A stretch of 64,000 nt of DNA. Source: SSC3 sp963769585 (GTDB taxonomy: Bacteria; Actinomycetota; Actinomycetes; Propionibacteriales; Nocardioidaceae). A program made the translations under genes and the position numbers. Location of the stretch: the NCBI GenBank assembly GCA_963769585.1, contig CAVYMJ010000001.1, positions 620,001 to 684,000 on the forward strand, given 5' to 3'. The stretch's first letter is position 1; every line of letters begins with the position of its first letter. Under the pieces are notes generated by a model. That model did no database searches. It saw only the letters and a list, made by a program, of their open reading frames with translations, and had not been told where the DNA came from. Shown piece after piece: positions 40,560-52,103 of this stretch.

Positions 40560-42265
40560 CGCTCCGAGTCGCCAACTGCAGCGGCTTCTACGGCGACCGC
40601 CAGTCCGCGATGCGTGAGGTGATCGAGGGCGGTCCCGTCGACGTGGTCACCGGCGACTACCTCGCCGAGCTCACCATGCTCATCCTCGGCCGGGACCAGC
40701 TCAAGGACCCGTCCCTGGGCTACGCGCGCACCTTCGTCAAGCAGGTGCAGGAGGTTCTCGCTCTGGCGCTGGACAAGGGCGTCAGGATCGTCTCCAACGC
40801 CGGCGGGCTCAACCCTGCCGGTCTCGCCGAGCGGCTGCGTGCGCTGGGCCTGGACGCGAAGATCGCGTACGTCGACGGTGACAACCTGGTCGCGCGTGCC
40901 GACGAGCTCGGTCTCGGGAAGCCCCTCACGGCCAACGCCTACCTCGGCGCCTTCGGGATCGCGTCAGCCCTCGAGAGGGGGGCTGACATCGTGGTGACCG
41001 GTCGGGTCACGGACGCCTCGGTCGTCGTCGGGCCGGCCATCGCCCACTACGGCTGGACCCGCGACCAGTACGACGAGCTCGCTGGAGCCGTCGTCGCTGG
41101 TCACGTGATCGAGTGTGGGACCCAGGCCACCGGCGGCAACTTCAGCGGCTTCCGCGAGATGTTCCACCGCACCGGCTTCACCCTGACCCCGTTGGGCTTC
41201 CCGGTCGCCGAGATCGAGGCCGACGGCTCGTCGGTCATCACCAAGCACGACGGCACCGGGGGCATCGTGAGCACCGACACGGTGACCGCCCAGCTGGTCT
41301 ACGAGGTGCAGTCCGCCCGGTACCTCGGTCCGGATGTCACCACCCGGCTCGACACGATCCAGCTCGAGCAGGTCGGTCCGGACCGGGTCCGCATCCGGGG
41401 CGTCCAGGGAGAGGCACCGCCGCCCGACACCAAGGTCTGCGTCAACCTGCTGGGCGGGTTCCGCAACCAGGCCGAGCTGGTGCTCACCGGCCTGGACATC
41501 GACGCCAAGGCCGAGTGGGTCCGTGCCCAGGTCGAAGCCGCGCTGGAGGCCGACCGTCCCGAGCACGTGGACTGGTCGCTGGCTCGCACCGACCACGAGG
41601 ACGCCGCCACCGAGGAGGCCGCCAGTGCGCGGCTGCGTGTCGTCGTACGCGACCCGTCGGCTGACCGGGTCGGCAAGGCGTTCACCGCCCCGCTGGTCGA
41701 GCTCGCCCTCGGCTCCTACCCGGGCTTCACCCTGACCGCACCGCCCGCCCCCGCCGCGCCGTACGGCGTCTACCAGCCGCACTTCGTCCCGCAGACCGCC
41801 GTCCCCCATGTGGTGCACCACCACGACGGCACCACGGAGCACGTTGAGCCGGGCGTGTTGGTCGGTTCAGCCGGGCATGTTGGTGACCAACACGCCCGGC
41901 TCGACCGACCAACACGCCCGGCTCAACCGGGACGACGGGCCGCACTCGGGACGTTCGTGCATGCCCGCAGCGGCGACAAGGGCGGCGACGCGAACATCGG
42001 CCTATGGGTCACGGCGGATCGAGACGACCGGGCCGCATGGCTGCTCGCCACCATCACCCCCGACTTGGTACGGCGGCTGGTGCCCGAGGCCGAGGAGCTC
42101 GAGGTCGAGGTCTTCGCGCTGCCGAACCTGCGCGCCGTCAACGTCGTGATCCACGGGCTGCTCGGCGAGGGTGTCGCCGCGAGCAGCCGGTTCGACCCGC
42201 AGGCGAAGGGGCTGGGCGAATGGGTCCGGAGCCGGTACGTCGAGATCCCCGAGGAGCTTCTGTGA
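40556..42265 (+). CDS. AtuA-like (DUF1446) protein containing an in-frame palindromic insert
   Basis: A 569-residue protein. The N-terminal DUF1446/AtuA domain covers residues 1 to about 425 (NCSGFYGDR, GDYLAELTM and VTGRVTDASV segments). The C-terminal ferredoxin-fold-like domain starts near residue 465 with HARSGDKGGDANIG. AtuA is required for acyclic terpene use in Pseudomonas, but its reaction is unknown. Codons 430-458, between the domains, are encoded by an 85-bp near-perfect palindrome read without stops (PGVLVGSAGH and RPTRPAQPG segments), apparently an inserted linker. The Rv0976c position of the mycobacterial operon corresponds (from memory). Both ends overlap neighbours by 4 bases. 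Confidence 0.88.
   Translation: MTLRVANCSGFYGDRQSAMREVIEGGPVDVVTGDYLAELTMLILGRDQLKDPSLGYARTFVKQVQEVLALALDKGVRIVSNAGGLNPAGLAERLRALGLDAKIAYVDGDNLVARADELGLGKPLTANAYLGAFGIASALERGADIVVTGRVTDASVVVGPAIAHYGWTRDQYDELAGAVVAGHVIECGTQATGGNFSGFREMFHRTGFTLTPLGFPVAEIEADGSSVITKHDGTGGIVSTDTVTAQLVYEVQSARYLGPDVTTRLDTIQLEQVGPDRVRIRGVQGEAPPPDTKVCVNLLGGFRNQAELVLTGLDIDAKAEWVRAQVEAALEADRPEHVDWSLARTDHEDAATEEAASARLRVVVRDPSADRVGKAFTAPLVELALGSYPGFTLTAPPAPAAPYGVYQPHFVPQTAVPHVVHHHDGTTEHVEPGVLVGSAGHVGDQHARLDRPTRPAQPGRRAALGTFVHARSGDKGGDANIGLWVTADRDDRAAWLLATITPDLVRRLVPEAEELEVEVFALPNLRAVNVVIHGLLGEGVAASSRFDPQAKGLGEWVRSRYVEIPEELL
41843..41927. repeat. 85-bp near-perfect palindromic element inside the AtuA-like gene
   Basis: The left arm 41843-41884 and right arm 41886-41927 pair around G41885: 39 of 42 pairs are Watson-Crick, one is G-T and two are mismatched. 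Each arm is two tandem 22-base units sharing the core AGCCGGGCGTGTTGGT, with CAT for CGT in one unit. It is open in two of three frames on the coding strand and read in frame by the host gene. No other full copy occurs in this window. Confidence 0.85.
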
Positions 42266-43407
42266 CGAGTTTCTGGACCGCGGAGCAGGAAGCCCTGCGC
42301 GAGACGGCGAGGACGTTCGTCGAGCGCGAGGTGATGCCGCACCTCAATGAGTGGGAGGACACCGGACAGATCCCGAGGTCGCTGCACCAGGCGGCTGCCA
42401 AGCAGGGGCTGATGGGCATCGGGATCCCCGAGGAGGTCGGCGGCGACGGCGGCAGCTACCTCGACACCGTCGCCGCTCAGGAGGCGATGTTCGAGGCCGG
42501 AATGTCGAGCGGGCTCAGTGCCGGGCTCTTCACGCACGGCATCGCGCTGCCACACATCATCGCCAACGGCGACTCCGACCTGGTCGACCGCTACGTCCGC
42601 CCGACGCTGGCGGGTGAGCTGATCGGGTCGCTCGGCATCACCGAGCCCGACGGTGGCTCCGACGTCGCGCGCATCCGTACGACGGCGGTGCGCGACGGCG
42701 ACCACTACGTCGTCAACGGCGCCAAGACCTTCATCACCAGCGGGGTGCGCGCCGACTTCGTCACCACCGCCGTGCGCACCGGTCAACCGGGTCACAAAGG
42801 GGTCAGCCTGCTGGTCATCGACAAGCCGACCCCCGGCTTCGAGGTGGCCAAGAGCCTGAGCAAGATGGGCTGGCACTGCTCCGACACCGCCGAGCTCTCC
42901 TTCTCCGACGTCCGGGTTCCGGCAGGCAACCTGGTCGGCGAGGAGAACTCGGGGTTCGTCCAGATCGCGCTCGCCTTCGTCGTCGAGCGGCTCTCGCTGG
43001 CCGTCCACGGCTACGGGATCGCAGAGCGCGCGCTGCGGCTCACGGTGCAGCACTGCAAGGAGCGCGAGACCTTCGGCAAGCCGCTGATCGCCAACCAGGT
43101 GGTGCGACACAAGCTGGTTGAGATGGCCAGGGCCGTCGACGTCGCACGCACCTACACCCGCGACGTGGCGCGCCGGTACGTCGCGGGTGAGAACCCCCTC
43201 ACCGAGGCCCTGCACGCCAAGGCGCTGGCCGTGGAGGCGAGCCGCTTCGTGGTCGACGAGGCGGTACAGCTGCACGGCGGGATGGGCTACATGCGTGAGG
43301 TGGAGGTCGAACGCCACTACCGCGACCAGCGCATTCTCGGCATCGGAGGAGGAGCGACCGAAGTGCTCAACGACCTGACGGCCAAGCTGCTGGGATACAC
43401 CTCATGA
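42262..43407 (+). CDS. Acyl-CoA dehydrogenase (FadE13-like position)
   Basis: A 381-residue acyl-CoA dehydrogenase. It has LGITEPDGGSD near residue 120, KTFITSG, the C-terminal RETFGKPL, and LHGGMGYMREVEVERHYRD. The second part resembles the isovaleryl/citronellyl-CoA dehydrogenase group. It would introduce the alpha-beta double bond ahead of carboxylation. The GTG at 42262 overlaps the AtuA stop. Confidence 0.9.
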   Translation: MTSFWTAEQEALRETARTFVEREVMPHLNEWEDTGQIPRSLHQAAAKQGLMGIGIPEEVGGDGGSYLDTVAAQEAMFEAGMSSGLSAGLFTHGIALPHIIANGDSDLVDRYVRPTLAGELIGSLGITEPDGGSDVARIRTTAVRDGDHYVVNGAKTFITSGVRADFVTTAVRTGQPGHKGVSLLVIDKPTPGFEVAKSLSKMGWHCSDTAELSFSDVRVPAGNLVGEENSGFVQIALAFVVERLSLAVHGYGIAERALRLTVQHCKERETFGKPLIANQVVRHKLVEMARAVDVARTYTRDVARRYVAGENPLTEALHAKALAVEASRFVVDEAVQLHGGMGYMREVEVERHYRDQRILGIGGGATEVLNDLTAKLLGYTS

Positions 43408-44978
43408 GCGCCAGGCGAACCGCGATGCTGGAGAAGCTCGCGGACCTGGAGACCGAGCACGCCAAGGCGGTTGCCGGCGGCGGCGAGAAGTACGTCGCGC
43501 GTCACCACCAGCGAGGCAAGCTGCTGGCCCGGGAGCGGATCGAGCTGCTCGTCGACGAAGGCTCCGCCTTCCTCGAGCTCATGCCGCTCGCGGGCTGGGG
43601 GTCGGACTTCGCGGTCGGCGCGAGCATGGTCTGCGGGATCGGGGTGGTGGAAGGCGTCGAGTGCATGATCGTCGCCAGCGACCCCACCGTGAAGGGCGGC
43701 GCCAGCAACCCCTGGACGCTGCGCAAGGCCTTCCGTGCTTCGCAGATCGCCGCGGAGAACCGGCTGCCCACCATCAACCTCGTCGAGTCCGGCGGAGCCG
43801 ACCTGCCCACGCAGAAGGAGATCTTCATCCCGGGCGGGAGGCTGTTCCGCGACATCACGCGGTCCTCGGCGCAGAAGGTGCCGACCATCGCCCTGGTCTT
43901 CGGCAACTCGACCGCCGGCGGTGCCTACATCCCCGGCATGAGCGACTACGTCGTGATGGTCAAGGAGGGTGCGAAGGTCTTCCTGGCCGGCCCGCCGCTG
44001 GTGAAGATGGCAACCGGAGAGGAGACCGACGACGAGTCGCTCGGCGGCGCCGAGATGCACTCGCGTACGTCGGGTCTCTCGGACTTCCTGGCCGTCGACG
44101 AGTACGACGCGATCCGCATCGGACGGCGGATCGTCAGCAGGCTCAACTGGCGCAAGGCCGTGCCGGACCGGACGCCCGAGTACGCCGAGCCCGACCTGGA
44201 CGCCGACGACCTGCTGGACATCATCCCGACCGACCTGAAGGAGCCGTTCGACCCCCGCGAGGTGATCCTGCGGCTGTGCGACGGCGCCGGCCCCGGCAAC
44301 GAGGTCGCCTTCGACGAGTTCAAGCCGCTGTACGGCTCCTCGCTGGTCACCGGCTGGGCGCGGCTGCACGGCCGGCCGATCGGCATCCTCGCCAACGCCC
44401 AGGGGGTGCTCTTCTCCGAGGAGGCCCAGAAGGGCACGCAGTTCATCCAGCTGGCCAACCAGATCGACGTACCGCTGCTCTTCCTGCACAACACCACCGG
44501 CTACATGGTCGGCAAGGAGTACGAGCAGGGCGGCATCATCAAGCACGGTGCCCAGATGATCAACGCGGTCAGCAACTCCACGGTCCCGCACCTGACGGTG
44601 ATCATGGGGGCCTCCTACGGCGCCGGCAACTACGGGATGAACGGGCGCGCGTACGACCCGCGCTTCCTGTTCACCTGGCCCTCGGCCAAGTCGGCGGTGA
44701 TGGGCCCCCAGCAGCTCGCCGGGGTCCTCTCGATCGTTGCCAGGGCCGCGGCCGAGGCCAAAGGAGCGGCGTACGACGAGGAGGCCGACGCCGGCATGCG
44801 GGCCTACGTCGAACAGATGGTCGAGGAGCAGTCGCTGCCGTACTTCCTGTCGGGGATGGTGTACGACGACGGCGTCATCGACCCGCGGGAGACCCGGACC
44901 GTGTTGGGCATCTGCCTCTCGGTCATCGACAACAACGCCATCGCGGGAACCGACCGCTTCGGCGTCTTCAGGATGTGA
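43404..44978 (+). CDS. Acyl-CoA carboxylase beta subunit (carboxyltransferase)
   Basis: A 524-residue carboxyltransferase with two crotonase-fold halves. The first has the acyl-CoA oxyanion region NSTAGGAYIPGMSDY; the second has GASYGAGNYGM. The closest functional relatives are methylcrotonyl-CoA and geranyl-CoA carboxylase beta subunits (LiuB, AtuC) and mycobacterial AccD2. With the biotin subunit encoded next it would carboxylate a 3-methyl-branched enoyl-CoA. Which chain length is used cannot be read from the sequence. It overlaps the dehydrogenase gene by 4 bases. Confidence 0.9.
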   Translation: MSARRTAMLEKLADLETEHAKAVAGGGEKYVARHHQRGKLLARERIELLVDEGSAFLELMPLAGWGSDFAVGASMVCGIGVVEGVECMIVASDPTVKGGASNPWTLRKAFRASQIAAENRLPTINLVESGGADLPTQKEIFIPGGRLFRDITRSSAQKVPTIALVFGNSTAGGAYIPGMSDYVVMVKEGAKVFLAGPPLVKMATGEETDDESLGGAEMHSRTSGLSDFLAVDEYDAIRIGRRIVSRLNWRKAVPDRTPEYAEPDLDADDLLDIIPTDLKEPFDPREVILRLCDGAGPGNEVAFDEFKPLYGSSLVTGWARLHGRPIGILANAQGVLFSEEAQKGTQFIQLANQIDVPLLFLHNTTGYMVGKEYEQGGIIKHGAQMINAVSNSTVPHLTVIMGASYGAGNYGMNGRAYDPRFLFTWPSAKSAVMGPQQLAGVLSIVARAAAEAKGAAYDEEADAGMRAYVEQMVEEQSLPYFLSGMVYDDGVIDPRETRTVLGICLSVIDNNAIAGTDRFGVFRM

Positions 44979-44979
44979 C

Positions 44980-46919
<1,940 letters not shown>

Positions 46920-46923
<4 letters not shown>

Positions 46924-48086
46924 CCACCACCCCGTTCAGCGAGCCCGACGAGCGTGTCGCCCTGCGGGAGGCGGTACGCAAGCTGGCCGGGCGGTACGGC
47001 CATGAGTACATCCTCAAGCAGTCGCGGGCCGGCGAGAAGACGACCGAGCTGTGGAACGACATGGGCAAGCACGGCTACCTCGGGGTCTCCCTGCCCGAGG
47101 AGTACGGCGGCGGCGGGGGTGGCATCTCCGACCTGGCTGCCGTCCTGGAGGAGGCCGCCGCTGCGGGTGCTCCGCTGCTGGCCATGGTGGTCTCGCCCGC
47201 GATCTGTGGCACCGTGATCGCCCGCTTCGGCACCGAGGAGCAGAAGAAGCGGTGGATCCCCGGGATCGCCGACGGGTCGCTGACGATGGCCTTCGCGATC
47301 ACCGAGGCGGAGGCCGGCTCCAACTCGCACAAGATCACCACCACCGCGACCCGGGACGGCGACGAGTGGGTGCTCAAAGGTGGCAAGACCTTCATCTCCG
47401 CCGTGGACGAGGCGGAGTCCGTCCTGGTCATCGCCCGGACGGCCGATGCCAAGACCGGCAAGCTCAAGCCGTGTCTGTTCGTCGTACCCACGGATGCGGA
47501 GGGCTTCACCAAGCAGCCCATCGCGATGGACTTCCTGGCTCCGGAGAAGCAGTGGACGCTCTTCATCGACGACGTCCGGCTGCCGCTGGACGCGCTCGTG
47601 GGGGACGAGGATGCGGGGCTGCTGCAGCTCTTCGCCGGCCTGAACCCCGAACGCATCATGGGGGCCGCGTTCTCCAACGGCATGGCGCGCTACGCGATCG
47701 GGCGCGCTGTCGAGTACGTCAAGACCCGCGAGGTGTGGGGACAGCCGATCGGCGCGCACCAGGGCATCGCGCACCCGCTGGCCAAGGTGAAGATCGAGCT
47801 GGAGCAGTCCCGGCTGCTGCAGCAGAAGGCCGCCGCCCTGTACGACGCGGGCGACGACATCGGAGCGGGCGAGCTGGCCAACATGGCCAAGTACGCCGCT
47901 GGCGAGGTCGCCTGCAACGCGACCGATGTGGCGGTGCACAGCCATGGCGGCAACGGTCTGACCCAGGAGTACGGTCTGGGCAACATGCTGCTCGCCGCCC
48001 GCCTCGGCAGGATCGCCCCGGTGTCACGAGAGATGATCCTGAACTTCGTGGCGATGCACTCGCTCGGTCTGCCCAAGTCGTACTGA
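46920..48086 (+). CDS. Acyl-CoA dehydrogenase (AtuD/FadE12-like position)
   Basis: A 388-residue acyl-CoA dehydrogenase with the ITEAEAGSNSHK active-site loop, GGKTFIS, TREVWGQPIG and HGGNGLTQEYGL. It belongs to a different subgroup from the dehydrogenase earlier in the operon. Having two such enzymes suits a branched substrate dehydrogenated at two stages, as with citronellyl- and isovaleryl-type CoAs. It overlaps the carboxylase alpha gene by 4 bases. Confidence 0.9.
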
Positions 48087-48102
48087 TCCCAGGAGAAGCC
48101 GG

Positions 48103-48852
48103 ATGCCTGACGAGCTCGTCCACTACACCGTCGCCGACGGGGTCGCCTCGCTGTCTTTGGACAGCCAGCACAACAAGAACGCGCTCTCCAAGCAGCTGGT
48201 CAGCGAGCTCTTCGCGGGCCTCGACCGCGCCGAGGCCGACCCTGAGGTCAAGGTGGTGCTGCTCCGGGCCGAGGGCACCGTCTTCTGTTCGGGAGCGGAC
48301 CTGTCCGAGGCTGCCGAGGGCAGCATGGAGGACGGCGCCCGCGGGATGGCAGACCTGTTGCGCCGCATCGCGGCGCACGAGAAGCCCGTGGTCGGCCGGG
48401 CCCACGGCGCGGTCCGAGCCGGCGGTATCGGGATCATCGGCGCCTGCGACATCGTCGTCGCCGCCGACAGCACCACGTTCGCACTGACCGAGGTGAGGCT
48501 GGGGCTCACGCCGGCGGTCATCTCCCTGGTGCTGCTTCCCCGGATGACCAGCCGGGCCGCTGCGCTCACGTTCCTGTCCGGCTCGGTCTTCACAGGCGCG
48601 GAGGCCGCGTCGTACGGTCTGGTCACCAAGTCCGTCCCCGAGGCCGAGCTCGATGCGGCGGTGGGGGAGGTCTGCGACGCGCTCTGCAAGGGGACGCCGC
48701 AGGGGCTCCGTGAGACGAAGAGACTGCTCGGCGGTGCCCTGACCACCTCGATCGACCGGGGCATTGATGAGATGGCCACCCTCTCGGCGCGCCTCTTCGG
48801 CTCCGACGAGGCCCGCGAGGCGATGGTCGCCTTCCTCAACCGGAGGCGCTGA
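48103..48852 (+). CDS. Enoyl-CoA hydratase family protein (EchA7-like position)
   Basis: A 249-residue crotonase. The oxyanion residues lie in VFCSGADLSEAAEG and AHGAVRAGGIGIIGACD, and the Glu position in LTEVRLGLTPAVIS. In Liu/Atu operons the matching protein hydrates methylglutaconyl-CoA or isohexenylglutaconyl-CoA after carboxylation. Here Arg replaces the usual Gly after AHGAV, which may narrow the site. It is the last gene of the operon and starts 16 bases after the dehydrogenase stop. Confidence 0.88.
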   Translation: MPDELVHYTVADGVASLSLDSQHNKNALSKQLVSELFAGLDRAEADPEVKVVLLRAEGTVFCSGADLSEAAEGSMEDGARGMADLLRRIAAHEKPVVGRAHGAVRAGGIGIIGACDIVVAADSTTFALTEVRLGLTPAVISLVLLPRMTSRAAALTFLSGSVFTGAEAASYGLVTKSVPEAELDAAVGEVCDALCKGTPQGLRETKRLLGGALTTSIDRGIDEMATLSARLFGSDEAREAMVAFLNRRR

Positions 48853-48900
48853 GCTCGGCACCGGGACAGAGAGTCCGGGCACACGGAGTGAGGAGCACGC

Positions 48901-49185
48901 ATGGCTGTGATGATGAGGTTGCACATGCACGGGACCCGCGAGCAGCACGACGCGCTCGACCTGAAGGTCACGAGCTCGTTCAAGGAGCGCGGCGGCCCTC
49001 CGGCGGGCCTGCTGGTCCACGCGGCCTGCCCGGAGGGTGACGGCTTTCTGATGTACGACATCTGGCGTAGCGAGGCGGAGGCCACGGCCTTCCACGCCGA
49101 CACCATGCTGCCCGCGGTCGCGGAGCTGGGCATCGCCGTCGACGAGCTGACCGCCACGCCGGTCTGGGGCCTCGCCCGGCCCTAG
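48901..49185 (+). CDS. Small ABM-like (dimeric alpha-beta barrel) protein
   Basis: A 94-residue protein with a beta-alpha-beta-beta-alpha-beta pattern typical of antibiotic biosynthesis monooxygenase-like domains: MRLHMHGTREQHDAL, then the FLMYDIWRSEAEATAFHADT segment. Such folds bind small aromatic or haem-like ligands, but the function here is unknown. AGGAG lies 5 bases before the ATG. It is 48 bases past the hydratase gene and may belong to the operon. Confidence 0.68.
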   Translation: MAVMMRLHMHGTREQHDALDLKVTSSFKERGGPPAGLLVHAACPEGDGFLMYDIWRSEAEATAFHADTMLPAVAELGIAVDELTATPVWGLARP

Positions 49186-49307
49186 CGAGACCAGCCAATG
49201 GCCGTCTGGGGGATCGGGAACCAACCGGGCCGATGACTCGGTAGACTTCAAGGCTGCGCTCGGCAAGGGCGCATCCAACTCGTCTCACGATCGAGGAGCC
49301 CCCGTCG

Positions 49308-51452
49308 TTGTCCGCTCACGCTGCTGACGTCCCCGACGTGACGAAGCAGGAGATCACCCACGAGCAGAAGTTCGTGGACCGCGTCTACCTCCAGCTCGAT
49401 CAGTCCACCAAGAACGCCGAGGCGCTGGCCCACGAGGGTCACGGCCGTGGCCTGCTCGGCCACGAAGGTGGGCTGGTCGAGCGCGACGCGATGGTCTTCC
49501 AGGCAGCCAAGCGGATCGCTACCTTGAACGCCGCCCACGAGGGACTCGTCTTCGGCCGGCTCGACCTGCGGGACAAGGCCGAGGCGCCGCGCTACATCGG
49601 CCGGATCGGTCTGCGCGACGAGAACCGGGACACCCTGCTGATCGACTGGCGAGCCCCGGCGGCCGCGGTCTTCTACCAGGCCACGCCGACCGAGCCCCAG
49701 GGCGTCGTACGGCGACGCGTACTGCGCTGCTCGGGCAAGAGGGTGGTCGGGGTCGAGGACGACCTGATCGACTCCTCCGTCGAGACCGATCTCCCGATCG
49801 TCGGCGAAGGCGCCCTGATGGCCCAGCTCTCCCGCGCCCGCGACCGGTCGATGCACTCGATCGTCTCCACCATCCAGGCCGAGCAGGACCAGGCGATCCG
49901 CGCGCCGGCCAAGGGCGTCGTCTCGATCTCGGGTGGTCCGGGGACGGGCAAGACCGTGGTAGCTCTTCACCGGGCGGCGTACCTGCTCTACACCGACCGT
50001 GCCCGCTACGAGCGAGGAGGCGTCCTGGTCGTCGGTCCCTCCGGCGTCTTCATGCGCTACATCGAGCGGGTGCTCCCCTCGCTGGGCGAGACCGCAGTGG
50101 CGCTGCGCTCGCTGGGCGAGGTGGTCGACGGTCTGCGGGCCTCCCGGCACGACGACCCCGCGGTGGCCGACGTCAAGGGCTCCGCGCAGATGGTCGAGGT
50201 GCTCCGGCGGGCGTCGCGGCAGGCGGTCCCGTCCGGCCCCCGCGACTTCCGCGTCTTCTACCGCGACGAGAACCTGGTGCTCGCTCCTCGCGACCTGGGC
50301 AACCTGCGCCGCCAGCTTCTCTCGCAGGGCAAGCGCAACCGGCAGGTCTCCCGGGTCGCCAACGCTCTGGTCGACGCGCTGTGGCGACAGGTCGGCGGCG
50401 ACCGGGCCCTGGACCGCGGCAAGGACGACTTCGCGGACACGATGCTGGACAACCACGCGTTCGTGCAGTTCGTGCACGACTGGTGGCCTCCCCTGGACGC
50501 CACCGAGGTTCTCGGCTGGCTGCGTGACGAGGAGTTCCTGGCGCGGGTCGGCGACTCGCTGATCCCCGGCGAGGACCAGGCACTGCTCACCAAGTCCTGG
50601 GCGCTGGAGACCGGCGGGGTCTCGGTGGAGGACGTCGCACTGATCGACGAGCTTCGCTACCTGCTGGGCGACCTGCCCGAGAAGGCCCCCGAGGAAGACC
50701 CGTTCGCGCACCTGGTCTCCGAGGACAGGCCCGAGCTGACCACCGCGGCGGATCGGGAGTACGCCACCGGACCCCGCACCTCGACCCGCACCGAGGACGA
50801 CGGCTACGCGCACGTGCTCGTCGACGAGGCCCAGGATCTGTCTCCGATGCAGTGGCGCATGGTCGGGCGACGGGGCAGGGGAGCCACCTGGACGGTCGTC
50901 GGGGACCCGGCCCAGTCGTCGTGGCCGGTGCCCGCCGAGTCCGAGGCCGCACGGGCCGAGGCCCTGGCCGACAAGCAGCTGCACGAGTTCCACCTCGGCA
51001 CGAACTACCGCAACAGCAAGGAGATCTACGAGCACGCCGCCGCCTACGCGTCACGCGTCGGGCTCGACGCGGACCTGCCGAACGCGATCCGGTCGACCGG
51101 CGTGGGTCCGACCCGCGTGGTGACCGACGACCTCGAGGCAGGGGTACGGGCTGCGGTGGCCGAGCTGGCCGAGCTGGTCGAGGGCACCGTGGCGATCGTG
51201 GTCCCGGTGGGACGGCGCCCGCAGGTCACCTCCTGGCTGGGCTCCTGGGCCGAGTTCGCCGACGCGGCTGAGGGTGGCGACACGGCCCGCATCTCCGTAC
51301 TCACCGGCCTCGACACCAAGGGCCTGGAGTTCGACGGCATCGTCGTGGTGGAGCCCGAGGAGATCGAGTACGAGTCGTCCACGGGCCGTGCCACGCTCTA
51401 CGTCGTACTCACCCGAGCCACCCAGCGCCTGGTCGAGGTCTCCACGCGCTGA
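49308..51452 (+). CDS. helD: HelD-like UvrD/Rep family ATPase
   Basis: A 714-residue SF1 helicase-like protein. A charged N-terminal arm is followed by Walker A GGPGTGKT at residues 209-216, DEAQDLSPMQW (Walker B/motif II), GDPAQSSWPVP (motif III), TNYRNSKEIYEHA (motif IV region), LDTKGLEFDGIVV (motif V) and VVLTRATQRL (motif VI). HelD proteins bind and recycle stalled RNA polymerase in Gram-positive bacteria. The length and N-terminal arm match actinobacterial HelD better than UvrD or PcrA. TTG at 49308 is chosen because GAGGAG lies 9 bases upstream. Confidence 0.87.
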   Translation: MSAHAADVPDVTKQEITHEQKFVDRVYLQLDQSTKNAEALAHEGHGRGLLGHEGGLVERDAMVFQAAKRIATLNAAHEGLVFGRLDLRDKAEAPRYIGRIGLRDENRDTLLIDWRAPAAAVFYQATPTEPQGVVRRRVLRCSGKRVVGVEDDLIDSSVETDLPIVGEGALMAQLSRARDRSMHSIVSTIQAEQDQAIRAPAKGVVSISGGPGTGKTVVALHRAAYLLYTDRARYERGGVLVVGPSGVFMRYIERVLPSLGETAVALRSLGEVVDGLRASRHDDPAVADVKGSAQMVEVLRRASRQAVPSGPRDFRVFYRDENLVLAPRDLGNLRRQLLSQGKRNRQVSRVANALVDALWRQVGGDRALDRGKDDFADTMLDNHAFVQFVHDWWPPLDATEVLGWLRDEEFLARVGDSLIPGEDQALLTKSWALETGGVSVEDVALIDELRYLLGDLPEKAPEEDPFAHLVSEDRPELTTAADREYATGPRTSTRTEDDGYAHVLVDEAQDLSPMQWRMVGRRGRGATWTVVGDPAQSSWPVPAESEAARAEALADKQLHEFHLGTNYRNSKEIYEHAAAYASRVGLDADLPNAIRSTGVGPTRVVTDDLEAGVRAAVAELAELVEGTVAIVVPVGRRPQVTSWLGSWAEFADAAEGGDTARISVLTGLDTKGLEFDGIVVVEPEEIEYESSTGRATLYVVLTRATQRLVEVSTR

Positions 51453-51502
51453 GCCGCGGCTCTGTGCTGACGTCCGCGCCACGTCTGGGGGAGACTCTGC
51501 GC

Positions 51503-52027
51503 ATGCGATCGGTGGGCTTGGTCCGCAACGTGATGCTGGGCCGCGAGGGACTGGACCGGGTCGGACTGGTCAGGCTCGTGGAGGAGGCTGGCGGAGCCGA
51601 CGTAGGGTCGCACCTGGTCACGGGCAACGTCACGTTCACCACGACCCCGGCCGAGCTGGAGCAGCTGGTTGACACTGTCGAGCAGGGTCTGGAGGACGTG
51701 CTCCGCAGGCACGAGCTGTTCGCGGTCCGCGACCTCGACTGGCTTCGACGGTTCGTCGAGGCGGATCCGTTCACCGGGTTCGACGAACGGGAGTGGGAGC
51801 TCGAGGTGGCTTTCCTCTCCCACCGTTCACCTTCGCTGGACAGGGCCAACCTGGGCGAGCCCCGGCGCACCGTGCTGGTCAACATCGGCGACCGCGAGCT
51901 CGTCGCTGCTCGGCCGAGGCACGGCCCCGATCGTCCGCATGTCAACCGCCTCCTCGAGGCCGCGACGGGCGAGCAAGCCACTGCACGCGGCTGGTCGACC
52001 CTGCAGCGGGTGGCCGCCAAAGGGTGA
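51503..52027 (+). CDS. DUF1697 family protein
   Basis: A 174-residue protein with the DUF1697 start (VGLVRNVMLGREGL, then LVTGNVTFTTT) and a C-terminal TVLVNIGDRE strand. The family is made of two ferredoxin-like halves and its function is unknown. The ATG at 51503 has GGGGAG 9 bases upstream and begins at the family N-terminus. It follows helD after 50 bases on the same strand. Confidence 0.78.
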   Translation: MRSVGLVRNVMLGREGLDRVGLVRLVEEAGGADVGSHLVTGNVTFTTTPAELEQLVDTVEQGLEDVLRRHELFAVRDLDWLRRFVEADPFTGFDEREWELEVAFLSHRSPSLDRANLGEPRRTVLVNIGDRELVAARPRHGPDRPHVNRLLEAATGEQATARGWSTLQRVAAKG

Positions 52028-52091
52028 GCGGGCAGTGCTTCCCCGGCGTCTCGGCGGTGAAAGGCGGGCGGGCGCGGGCAAGCCGCGTTGG

Positions 52092-52103
52092 TAGCGTTTG
52101 GCC
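52092..52103 (+). promoter_or_regulatory. Leaderless -10 element (TAGCGT)
   Basis: TAGCGT at 52092-52097 lies 6 bases before the ATG at 52104, and no Shine-Dalgarno sequence is present. Confidence 0.55.

Noticed and set aside
41843..41927. The AtuA palindrome as an intragenic transcription terminator
   Set aside because: It has no U tract, lies inside an intact frame, and the tightly overlapping operon continues for five more genes.
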